From Oscillospiraceae bacterium (lineage in GTDB: Bacteria > Bacillota > Clostridia > Oscillospirales > Oscillospiraceae), in the NCBI GenBank assembly GCA_017420125.1, contig JAFOJR010000191.1, forward strand, positions 1 through 12,578: a stretch of 12,578 nt of DNA, given 5' to 3'. The notes under the pieces are model-generated. The model made no database searches, was not told the origin of the DNA, and saw only the letters and a program-made list of their open reading frames with translations. Shown here piece after piece: positions 6,695-12,578 of this stretch (positions are counted from its first letter, which is position 1; each line of letters begins with the position of its first letter). Both the position numbers and the translations under genes were made by a program.

Positions 6695-6723
6695 ATTATA
6701 AGAAAGAAAGAAAGTTTCGTCAA
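6695..6723 (-). promoter_or_regulatory. Sigma-A promoter of the nnr-lipoprotein-phosphatase-rimI-tsaD operon
   Basis: Read on the minus strand: -35 TTGACG (6718-6723), a 17-nt spacer, and a perfect -10 TATAAT (6695-6700). Expected start of transcription is near 6688, giving a leader of about 85 nt before nnr. I saw no terminator or comparable promoter between the five genes downstream. Confidence 0.85.
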
Positions 6724-6730
6724 TTTTGTC

Positions 6731-6759
6731 TTGCAACATTCTGTATTTTGCGCTATAAT
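6731..6759 (+). promoter_or_regulatory. Sigma-A promoter of pheST
   Basis: -35 TTGCAA (6731-6736), a 17-nt spacer, and a perfect -10 TATAAT (6754-6759). Expected +1 is near 6766, about 30 nt before T-box Stem I. Its -35 is 7 nt from the -35 of the divergent nnr promoter, so bound polymerases could interfere with each other. Confidence 0.85.
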
Positions 6760-6790
6760 CAAAAAACATGATAAAAATATATCGTTTTTT

Positions 6791-7030
6791 GCAATGAACG
6801 GGAAAAGAACGGGTCCTCTGCTTTCACAGAGAACATGGGTCGTCGGCTGGAAGCCCATGAAAAGCGGCGCCGTTCGGTTCACCCGGGAGCTTCGCGCTGA
6901 AGCAACAGTAGGCGCGGCGGTCGCCCCCGTTATCCGGCCAAAAGTGCGCATTGCGCCGGCGCAATGCGAATCGTGGGTGGTACCGCGGAAGTGTAGCCTT
7001 TCGTCCCTCTTGTGGGAGAAGGGCTTTTTG
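6791..7030 (+). ncRNA. T-box riboswitch (tRNA-Phe specific) controlling pheST
   Basis: A leader RNA that reads tRNA-Phe charging and stops or permits transcription of pheST. Stem I opens with UGAAC (6795-6799), pairing with GUUCA (6877-6881). The specifier just before the closing strand is UUC (6873-6875), a Phe codon followed by a purine. The distal arm is CATGGG ... CCCATG around GTCGTCGGCTGG. Stem II is GCTTC ... GAAGC (6889-6903). The conserved CCGUUAUC of the IIA/B pseudoknot is at 6927-6935. Stem III is the 22-nt perfect palindrome 6947-6968. The T-box proper is GTGGGTGGTACCGCGG (6973-6988); its UGGU bulge (6978-6981) matches the ACCA end expected of tRNA-Phe. A terminator competing with the antiterminator follows. 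Uncharged tRNA-Phe should favour read-through. Confidence 0.95.
6995..7029 (+). terminator. Regulated terminator of the pheST T-box
   Basis: AGCCTTTCGTCCC (6995-7007) pairs with GGGAGAAGGGCTT (7014-7026), with one bulged G and one T-G pair, followed by TTTTT (7025-7029). The 5' arm contains the TCCC needed to pair with the T-box in the alternative antiterminator, as expected for this riboswitch class. Confidence 0.9.
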
Positions 7031-7104
7031 TTTTCTTGTCCCGGGTTTTTTTCTATTCTTCGAACAAAATTTCGGTTTGATTTAAAATAAAAGGAGTGTT
7101 ATCT

Positions 7105-8130
7105 ATGCGAAAGCAACTGGAGGAAATCCAAAAATCCGCATTGGAAACCATCCGGTCCGCCAATCTCGCAGCGGATCTGGAATCGCTGCGCGTAAAATAT
7201 TTGGGAAAAAAAGGAGCGCTGACCGCTGTTTTAAAACAGATGGGAAAGCTCTCCGCAGAAGAGCGGCCTGTGATCGGCCAGTTGGCCAACGCCGTACGGG
7301 AAGAACTGACAGAAGCGATCGCCCGTCAGTCCAAGCTGTTGGAACAGGCTGCCATGGAAGCAAAACTAGCTGCCGAAGTGGTGGACGTCACCATACCGGG
7401 CACGCCGGTAACCGTTGGGCATCGTCACCCTATGTCTTTGGTGCTGGAAGAGGCAGAAGACATCTTTATCGGCATGGGTTTTCAAATTGTGGAAGGACCC
7501 GAGGTGGAACTTGCAGATTATAATTTCACCCGCTTGAACACTCCGGAGGGCCATCCCGCCCGTGACTGGCAGGACACGTTCTATTTGACAGAAGACGGCT
7601 CTGTTTTGCTGCGCACCCAAACTTCTCCGGTTCAGGTCCATGTGATGGAGCAGCAAAAACCTCCCATCCGCATTGTTTCTCCCGGCCGGGTGTATCGAAA
7701 AGACGAGGTGGACGCCACCCACTCCCCCATGTTCCATCAAATCGAGGGTCTTGTGGTAGACAAGGGGATTACTATGGCTGATCTGAAAGGCACTCTGGAA
7801 GTTTTCGTTCAACGGCTGTATGGCGCAGGAACCAAAATCCGTTTCCGCCCCCATCATTTCCCGTTTACCGAGCCATCCTGCGAAGTGGATGTGCAGTGCT
7901 TTGAATGCCAAGGTGCCGGCTGTCGGGTCTGCAAGGGCGAAGGGTGGATCGAGCTTTTAGGGGCCGGAATGGTACATCCCAAAGTGTTGGAAGGCTGCGG
8001 CATCGATACCGATCTTTACAGCGGCTTCGCCTTCGGCATCGGCGTGGAACGCATGACCATGCGCCGGTTTTCCATCAGCGACCTGCGCTTGATTTTCGAA
8101 AACGACATGCGGTTTTTAAGCCAGTTTTAG
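7105..8130 (+). CDS. pheS: Phenylalanine-tRNA ligase alpha subunit
   Basis: Catalytic alpha subunit of the alpha2-beta2 class II synthetase that charges tRNA-Phe. The 341 residues show the N-terminal coiled coil (about 1-90), then the class II core. The region around VSPGRVYRKDEVDATHSPMF (191-210) and FHQIEGLVVD (210-219) is motif 2, and GFAFGIGVERMTM (307-319) is motif 3. A C-x2-C-x4-C-x2-C cluster (Cys265, 268, 273, 276) is the zinc-finger-like insert common in bacterial PheS. AAGGAG (7091-7096) is 8 nt before the ATG at 7105; an in-frame GTG at 7096 lies inside that site and is rejected. It is transcribed from 6731-6759 under T-box control and is 12 nt from pheT. Confidence 0.98.
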   Translation: MRKQLEEIQKSALETIRSANLAADLESLRVKYLGKKGALTAVLKQMGKLSAEERPVIGQLANAVREELTEAIARQSKLLEQAAMEAKLAAEVVDVTIPGTPVTVGHRHPMSLVLEEAEDIFIGMGFQIVEGPEVELADYNFTRLNTPEGHPARDWQDTFYLTEDGSVLLRTQTSPVQVHVMEQQKPPIRIVSPGRVYRKDEVDATHSPMFHQIEGLVVDKGITMADLKGTLEVFVQRLYGAGTKIRFRPHHFPFTEPSCEVDVQCFECQGAGCRVCKGEGWIELLGAGMVHPKVLEGCGIDTDLYSGFAFGIGVERMTMRRFSISDLRLIFENDMRFLSQF

Positions 8131-8142
8131 GAGGTGGGAAGA

Positions 8143-10521
8143 ATGAAACTTTCACGAAAATGGCTCTCTGAGTTTGTGGATCTCTCTGTTTCTGATAAAG
8201 AATATTCCGATAGAATGACCCTTACCGGTTCTAAGGTAGAGGGCACCGAAGACTTAGGTGCGGAAATCCAAAACGTTGTGGTGGGCAAGATTTTGACCAT
8301 CCAGCGTCACGAGAATTCCGACCATCTGTTTGTCTGTTCTGTAGACGTGGGACAGACGGAGCCTCTCACTATTGTCACCGGCGCGCAGAACGTCTCTGCG
8401 GGTGACATGGTTCCTGTTGCGCTGCATGGCTCTTCTCTCCCGGGCGGCATCCACATTAAGCAAGGCAAGCTCCGCGGCGTAGAATCCAACGGCATGCTTT
8501 GCTCTTTAAAGGAATTGGGGCTGACGGTAAATGACTTCCCCTATGCCGTAGAAGACGGCATTTTCCTGCTGCAGGAAGACTGCACGGTAGGACAAGATAT
8601 TCGCACCGTGCTGGGCCTGGATGATCATGTAGTGGAATTTGAAATTACCAACAATCGGCCGGACTGCCTGTCTGTTATCGGTCTGGCGCGGGAATCCGCT
8701 GCCTCCTTCCACCTGCCTCTGAACCTTCACACTCCGGAAGTCAAAGGCGCGGGCGGCAATATTTCCGATCTGCTGGATGTGGAAATTTTAGACGGAGATT
8801 TGTGCACCCGCTATACTGCGCGGATGGTAAAAAACGTCAAAATCCAGCCCTCCCCCAAGTGGATGCGGGAACGTCTGCGCAATTCCGGCGTTCGCCCCAT
8901 CAACAACATCGTGGACATCACCAACTATGTCATGCTGGAATATGGCCAGCCGATGCACGCTTTTGACTATTCCTGTGTTTCCGGCGGAAAAATCATTGTC
9001 CGCCGCGCCGGGGAAAACGCTTCCTTCCAAACGCTGGATGGCACGGAACGAAATCTGAAACCGGATATGCTGGTCATCGCCGATGAAACCCGTCCGGTTG
9101 GTGTGGCCGGCGTTATGGGCGGCGCCAACAGTGAAATTACAGACCAAACAGATATGATCGTCTTTGAGTCTGCTAATTTCAACGGTGTTTCCATTCGGAA
9201 AACCGCCATCGGTCTGGGTATGCGGACAGACGCCTCCGGCCGCTTTGAAAAGGGACTGGACCCCATGAATACGCTGCCTGCCGTGCAGCGGGCCTGTGAG
9301 CTGGTTGAACTTCTGGGCGCCGGTGACGTGGTGGACGGCATCATCGACGTAATTGCCGCTGATATTCCCACTTATTCCCTTCCCCTGGAACCGGATAAGA
9401 TCAATCGTTTGCTGGGAACGGATTTGTCCGCTGATGAAATGAAAACCCTCCTGCAGGAACTGGACTTCACCTTTGACGGCGAAATTGTCCATGTCCCCTC
9501 TTTCCGGAGCGATGTGCGTCATTATTCCGACCTGGCTGAAGAAGTGGCCCGGATGTATGGCTACAACCGGATTCCCACCACGCTGATGCGGGGCGAAACC
9601 ACACTGGGCGGCCGTTCTCCGGCTCAGCAGGCCCGCCGTCAGATTGGTGACCTGTGCCGGGGTATGGGTTTTTCCGAGATCATCACATATTCCTTTGTGT
9701 CCCCTTCCTGCTTTGACAAAATCCGAATGCGTCCGGATCACCCCCTGCGCAACGCCATCACCATTTTGAATCCGCTGGGGGAAGATACCAGCATCCTGCG
9801 TACTCGGGTACTTCCTTCCATGATGGAAGTAATCGCCCGCAACATCAGTTATCGCAATGCTTCTGCCAAGCTGTATGAATTTGCCACGGTCTATAAGCCT
9901 CAGGAAGACAGCCAACTGGCAAATGAACAGGTGCGCCTGTCTTTGGGCGCATATGGCGACGGCATGGACTTTTTCTCCATCAAGGGCAACGTAGAGGCTA
10001 TCCTAAAATCCATGCGCATTGAAAATGTCTCCTTCCTGGCAGACACCAATATGCCCTCTTACCATCCTGGCCGCTGTGCCCGCATTTCAGCCGGCGGCAT
10101 GCAGTTGGGCCTTGTGGGACAAATCCACCCGTTGATCGGCCAGAACTATGGCATTTCCCAACCGGTTTACGGTGCGCAGCTCAGCTTTTCTGCTCTTTTG
10201 GAGCAGGCCGGGCCGGAACCTCAGTATGTTCCTCTTCCCCGTTTCCCCTCTGTCACCCGGGATATCGCCGTAGTCTGTGACGCGGGCATTCCCGTGGCGG
10301 TTCTGGAGGAGTGTATCGCGCGGGGCAGCCAAGGTCTTCTGAAAGATATTACGTTGTTTGACGTATACACCGGCACTCCCATTCCGACAGGCAAAAAAAG
10401 CGTGGCTTTCTCTCTCACCCTGCGGGCAGACGATAAAACCCTCACCGACGGAGAAGCTGACGCCGATATCCAGTCGATTTTGTCTCTGTTGAAATCCGAA
10501 TTGGGCGCCGTTCTGCGGTGA
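8143..10521 (+). CDS. pheT: Phenylalanine-tRNA ligase beta subunit
   Basis: Beta subunit of phenylalanyl-tRNA synthetase, responsible for tRNA binding and for editing mischarged Tyr-tRNA-Phe. The 792 residues are full length. In order: the EMAP-II-like tRNA-binding domain (about 40-150, with RHENSDHLFVC at 55-65), the conserved NNRPDCLS (170-177), the B3/B4 editing domain to roughly 390, B5 (about 400-470), the catalytic-like core containing MYGYNRIPTT, and the anticodon-binding FDX-ACB domain (about 697-792, beginning near PRFPSVTRDIAVV). AGGAGG (8129-8134) overlaps the pheS stop and is 8 nt before the ATG at 8143; the in-frame GTG at 8134 is too close to it. Co-transcription and coupled translation with pheS are likely. 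Confidence 0.98.
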   Translation: MKLSRKWLSEFVDLSVSDKEYSDRMTLTGSKVEGTEDLGAEIQNVVVGKILTIQRHENSDHLFVCSVDVGQTEPLTIVTGAQNVSAGDMVPVALHGSSLPGGIHIKQGKLRGVESNGMLCSLKELGLTVNDFPYAVEDGIFLLQEDCTVGQDIRTVLGLDDHVVEFEITNNRPDCLSVIGLARESAASFHLPLNLHTPEVKGAGGNISDLLDVEILDGDLCTRYTARMVKNVKIQPSPKWMRERLRNSGVRPINNIVDITNYVMLEYGQPMHAFDYSCVSGGKIIVRRAGENASFQTLDGTERNLKPDMLVIADETRPVGVAGVMGGANSEITDQTDMIVFESANFNGVSIRKTAIGLGMRTDASGRFEKGLDPMNTLPAVQRACELVELLGAGDVVDGIIDVIAADIPTYSLPLEPDKINRLLGTDLSADEMKTLLQELDFTFDGEIVHVPSFRSDVRHYSDLAEEVARMYGYNRIPTTLMRGETTLGGRSPAQQARRQIGDLCRGMGFSEIITYSFVSPSCFDKIRMRPDHPLRNAITILNPLGEDTSILRTRVLPSMMEVIARNISYRNASAKLYEFATVYKPQEDSQLANEQVRLSLGAYGDGMDFFSIKGNVEAILKSMRIENVSFLADTNMPSYHPGRCARISAGGMQLGLVGQIHPLIGQNYGISQPVYGAQLSFSALLEQAGPEPQYVPLPRFPSVTRDIAVVCDAGIPVAVLEECIARGSQGLLKDITLFDVYTGTPIPTGKKSVAFSLTLRADDKTLTDGEADADIQSILSLLKSELGAVLR

Positions 10522-10539
10522 TCTGACGTGTTGGGGGCC

Positions 10540-10569
10540 GGGAATCTGAAAATTTTCGATTCCCTCTTT
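10540..10569 (+). terminator. Weak terminator-like hairpin after pheT
   Basis: GGGAATC (10540-10546) pairs with GATTCCC (10558-10564), enclosing GAAAATTTTC, which can extend the stem. Only a short mixed T stretch (TCTTTA) follows, so termination may be partial. It directly abuts the ireB promoter. Confidence 0.5.
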
Positions 10570-10595
10570 ACAAGAAATCAGATTTGCGCTAAAAT
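10567..10595 (+). promoter_or_regulatory. Sigma-A promoter of ireB
   Basis: -35 TTTACA (10567-10572), a 17-nt spacer, and -10 TAAAAT (10590-10595), each one mismatch from consensus. Expected +1 is near 10602, about 39 nt before the TTG start. It makes ireB independent of the T-box-controlled pheST transcript. Confidence 0.75.
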
Positions 10596-10640
10596 GAAGA
10601 AAATACCGTGAAAAGGAATCTGAGGCAGGAGGCGAGTCTT

Positions 10641-10895
10641 TTGTTGGATTATACACGTAAATTTCAGATCAATCAGGAAAGAGAAAAAGAAATCAAAGAT
10701 ATCCTGTCTTCTGTCTATGTGTCCCTGCAGGAGAAAGGCTACAATCCTGTGAACCAAATTGTGGGATATATTCTTTCAGAGGATCCCACTTATATTACTA
10801 ATCACAATAATGCACGCAGTTTAATCCGTCGAGTTGACCGGAACGAACTGCTTCAGACATTGGTGCGAAGCTATTTAACCAAGGCATCAGACTGA
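10641..10895 (+). CDS. ireB: IreB-family regulatory phosphoprotein (UPF0297)
   Basis: A small cytosolic protein of 84 residues, the normal size for the family (B. subtilis YrzL, enterococcal IreB). In Enterococcus faecalis IreB is phosphorylated on N-terminal threonines by the PASTA kinase IreK and lowers cephalosporin resistance. The family core LQEKGYNPVNQIVGYILSED is nearly unchanged, followed by PTYITNHNNARSLIR. Thr5 is the only threonine in the short N-terminal arm and could be the phosphosite (inference). The frame is open to a GTG at 10608, but AGGAGG (10627-10632) lies 8 nt before the TTG at 10641, which gives the family length. It has its own promoter. Usual partners alaS and ruvX are absent; pheT is upstream and a terminator follows after 9 nt. 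Confidence 0.95.
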   Translation: MLDYTRKFQINQEREKEIKDILSSVYVSLQEKGYNPVNQIVGYILSEDPTYITNHNNARSLIRRVDRNELLQTLVRSYLTKASD

Positions 10896-10904
10896 TTGCA
10901 ACAA

Positions 10905-10943
10905 AAAAGCGCTGCATTCCGCAAAGCGGAATGCAGCGCTTTT
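10905..10943. terminator. Bidirectional intrinsic terminator between ireB and the PAP2 gene
   Basis: A perfect 18-bp stem pairs 10905-10922 with 10926-10943 around a 3-nt loop. It begins with A and ends with T, so both strands finish in a T run (four on plus, six on minus). The convergent genes ireB and PAP2 end 9 and 11 nt from it. Confidence 0.95.
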
Positions 10944-10954
10944 CTCGTCTAAGT

Positions 10955-11647
10955 TTATTCACAGACAGCCGGATTTTTCTTTGAGTATGGCGCGCGGCTT
11001 TTGTCGTGATAGCAAATCAAATGTGCCACCAGACAAATGGGCAGAGCCATCAGCACATCCACTGCAGAATGCTGCTTTAAAAACACGGTAGACAAACAAA
11101 TCGATACCGCCGCGATAGAGCAAAACACGCGCCATCCCACGGTTTGAAACCGCTTTGTGTTCCATGCTGCTCCTAATGCTGCCATGGTCCCGATCACATG
11201 GAGCGAAGGACAAACATTGGTGTTTGTGTCAAACTGATAAAAATGCTGCATAAATTGAGTCAGACCATTGTCCCGCGGGAATACCACCGGCCGCAAATTC
11301 TGACAATTGGGAAACACAAAATAAAATATCAAGGCAATGGAATATGTAATGATCACAAATTTCATCATCCGGCGGAAGGTGTCTACATCAAAAAACAACG
11401 TATACGCCAGCATCCCGATGAGAAAAACAAACCAGAATAAATATGGGATAACAAAACCTTCCTGAAAAGGAATGAAGTCATCCAATTTACAATACATCAC
11501 ATGATAGACCGGCGCCTGATAGAGCTGTTCCAAACAACTAAACAAAAGCCCGAAAATTGGCCAGAAGAAAAGCAATTTTAAGTGCTCAAACTGCTTCGTA
11601 TGCAACTTGTGAAGCCGAAATTCACGATAATTTACCACAGGTTTCAT
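10955..11647 (-). CDS. PAP2-family membrane protein (AUR1-like PAP2_3 type)
   Basis: A 230-residue integral membrane protein with about six hydrophobic segments (roughly 24-40, 64-86, 96-113, 149-162, 172-190, 196-214). The phosphatase motifs are CPSLH (146-150) and S-x6-H-x3-D with Ser186, His193 and Asp197; FPNCQNLRP (112-120) corresponds to the first motif. The Arg normally after the third-motif Ser is Thr187, as in the inositol-phosphorylceramide-synthase-like branch rather than classic undecaprenyl-diphosphate phosphatases. It probably removes or transfers a phosphate headgroup of a lipid at the outer membrane face; the substrate is unknown. ATG start, with GGGGTG (11652-11657) 4 nt upstream, a moderate site. 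A TATAAT (minus strand, 11667-11672) has no clear -35. It was probably co-transcribed with the decayed glycosyltransferase that ends 20 nt upstream. Confidence 0.88.
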   Translation of the reverse strand: MKPVVNYREFRLHKLHTKQFEHLKLLFFWPIFGLLFSCLEQLYQAPVYHVMYCKLDDFIPFQEGFVIPYLFWFVFLIGMLAYTLFFDVDTFRRMMKFVIITYSIALIFYFVFPNCQNLRPVVFPRDNGLTQFMQHFYQFDTNTNVCPSLHVIGTMAALGAAWNTKRFQTVGWRVFCSIAAVSICLSTVFLKQHSAVDVLMALPICLVAHLICYHDKSRAPYSKKNPAVCE

Positions 11648-11667
11648 CTTTTCACCCCGTCATATAA

Positions 11668-12334
11668 TTATAAGTTTCGGCAGCTGCATCTTTGCCCGTC
11701 CACGGGAAAATAGCTTCCCTTTTCTTCGTACACGGAATCTTCCGCCAAAAGAGACTGGCAAATATCAGTCAGGCCCTTTACGCCAAACGCAGTCACAGTG
11801 CCGCCTGTGTTATAAAGATAATTTTATTCTATTCTTCATATGTCGCCACGGCATCTATCAAACCTATGGACAGGCCCTTGCCTTCCCATGGTTTTAATGC
11901 CACCGGGCTTTGTAAGATAAAACTCTGCACTGTCCATCAGCGCAGACATATCTGCCACATATCCATAGATCTGGATGTTGGGATTTCCCGTAAATCGATA
12001 ATTTAAGCGGTGCTGTAGCCGCTGGTTGGTTCCCACCGGACACAGACAGCGACCAATCCTCTCGCATTCGAACCAACAGAGCCTCTGTCAACCGGGCCAC
12101 GGGACCGCATTCCATATCTCCGCATATCAACACCAGATGTCCGTTCTCTGGAAAACGGACTCTTTGTTTCTGTTTTCTCCATGATTCGACAAAACACCTG
12201 TCGAAGGTGATTCCGCTACCTGCCAGCGTTCCCTTTGCTGTCCTTCTTTGGGTGAACTTCTCTGGCGAGGTGTCGTCGGAGATAAAATACGTGCTCAGAC
12301 CAACGTTACTATAATACCACCACTCCCCTCCCAC
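11668..12334 (-). pseudogene. Decayed MurG/UgtP-type diacylglycerol glycosyltransferase (C-terminal half)
   Basis: Three reading frames together rebuild the nucleotide-sugar-binding half of a processive diacylglycerol glycosyltransferase. Frame one (down to about 12035) reads STYFISDDTSPEKFTQRR and LVLICGDMECGPVARLTEALL. Near 12027-12040 it shifts to a second frame reading TNQRLQHRL, NPNIQIYGYVADMSALMDSA and the donor-site LTKPGGI. Near 11905-11915 it shifts to a third with LIDAVATYEE, then an in-frame TAG (11829-11831). Near 11800 it returns to the second frame with TAFGVKGLTDICQSLL, ending at TAA (11668-11670). The order and spacing match the family C-terminus (GxNxRL, KPGG, VNAVAGCEENN). 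The N-terminal half with the acceptor-binding GGGH region is not recognisable, so it is deleted or decayed. At least three frameshifts make a functional product very unlikely. The left limit is approximate. Confidence 0.75.
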
Positions 12335-12403
12335 ATGTCAAGATAAATCAACACACAAAGACAAAAAAGACTGTGAATCAGCTTCGCAGCACAAGTCCCC
12401 CAT

Positions 12404-12420
12404 ATCATATGTATCATATG
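12404..12420. repeat. Short tandem repeat with CATATG palindromes
   Basis: ATCATATG occurs twice (12404-12411 and 12413-12420) separated by one T. Each copy contains the palindrome CATATG. It lies in the non-coding gap between the right-edge open frame and the glycosyltransferase remnant; no function is evident. Confidence 0.5.
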
Positions 12421-12430
12421 AGGCAGGCGG

Positions 12431-12577
12431 TTAATATAACCTGCTCCCAGCCGCTTGGCGCATGATCTTCGACAAGATTCGATTTATGTCCGGCAGTTTT
12501 TTGCCATAATTTATCTTTATCCAATCATAGATCATTTCATTTCGTTCAATAGAAAAACGGCGAAAGGGAAAACGGTC
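12431..12577 (-). CDS. C-terminal fragment of an unidentified open frame running off the window
   Basis: On the minus strand a frame is open from the window edge to TAA (12431-12433), giving 48 residues. It reads in part RRFSIERNEMIYDWIKINYG, then KKLPDINRILSKIMRQAAG. Its composition looks protein-like (charged and amphipathic, no low complexity), but I do not recognise the family and only the end is present. The frame is the same as the first segment of the downstream glycosyltransferase remnant, with two stops between. It might therefore be another decayed piece of that locus rather than an intact gene. Confidence 0.35.
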   Translation of the reverse strand, partial: DRFPFRRFSIERNEMIYDWIKINYGKKLPDINRILSKIMRQAAGSRLY

Positions 12578-12578
12578 A

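Noticed and set aside
6761..6790. AAAAAAC ... GTTTTTT hairpin at the start of the pheST leader, considered as an early terminator
   Set aside because: The stem is almost purely A-T and uses the T run itself for pairing, so it cannot act as a stable intrinsic terminator.
8788..9915. Long minus-strand open frame (375 codons) opposite pheT
   Set aside because: It is antisense to conserved PheT domains, with a low-complexity Gly/His-rich translation and no promoter or ribosome binding site.
11692..12006. Plus-strand open frame over the glycosyltransferase remnant
   Set aside because: The minus strand carries recognisable family motifs; the plus-strand frame has no supported start or domain.
1..12578. 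CRISPR arrays, tRNA or rRNA genes, insertion sequences, attachment sites, prophage or defence systems
   Set aside because: No regularly spaced direct repeats, cloverleaf or rRNA segments, transposase or integrase motifs, or terminal inverted repeats were found on either strand; apart from the right end the region is ordinary core genome.

Overview
The window looks like a chromosomal segment of a Gram-positive Bacillota species, probably Clostridia of the Oscillospiraceae type. The reasons are a T-box leader in front of pheST, an IreB-family gene, a YwlE-type phosphatase, strong AGGAGG-type ribosome binding sites with frequent GTG/TTG starts, and AT-rich spacers between moderately GC-rich genes. 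The genus is not determined. Nearly all of it is core housekeeping DNA. I see no CRISPR array, rRNA, tRNA, insertion sequence or phage gene.

Layout. (1) 1-1976, plus strand: a short-chain acyl-CoA dehydrogenase with its own terminator, then a MarR-family regulator with its own terminator. (2) 1977-2454: a convergent, very AT/T-rich spacer without a gene. It holds a perfect 12-bp inverted repeat and three DnaA-box-like 9-mers in tandem (2308-2337), an origin-like arrangement that no neighbouring gene explains. (3) 2455-6604, minus strand: a tight five-gene operon read nnr, lipoprotein, low-molecular-weight phosphatase, rimI, tsaD. It combines NAD(P)HX repair, a LolA/GerS-like envelope lipoprotein, a phosphatase with the arginine-phosphatase signature, N-terminal acetylation and tRNA t6A modification. 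A near-consensus sigma-A promoter lies upstream.

(4) 6605-7104: a divergent control region. Two near-consensus promoters stand back to back with their -35 boxes 7 nt apart. One drives nnr; the other drives pheST through a complete T-box riboswitch with a UUC (Phe) specifier, a UGGU acceptor bulge and an intrinsic terminator. (5) 7105-10521: pheS and pheT, both subunits of phenylalanyl-tRNA synthetase. (6) 10567-10943: ireB with its own promoter and TTG start, ending at a perfect 18-bp bidirectional terminator shared with the convergent gene. (7) 10955-12578, minus strand: a PAP2-family membrane protein, and directly upstream of it the wreck of a MurG/UgtP-type lipid glycosyltransferase broken by at least three frameshifts and a stop. 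At the right edge is the end of an unidentified open frame.

The observations most worth follow-up are the DnaA-box cluster, the decayed glycosyltransferase beside an intact PAP2 gene, the arginine-phosphatase-like active site, and the GerS-like lipoprotein next to nnr. No wholly new multi-gene system is evident.
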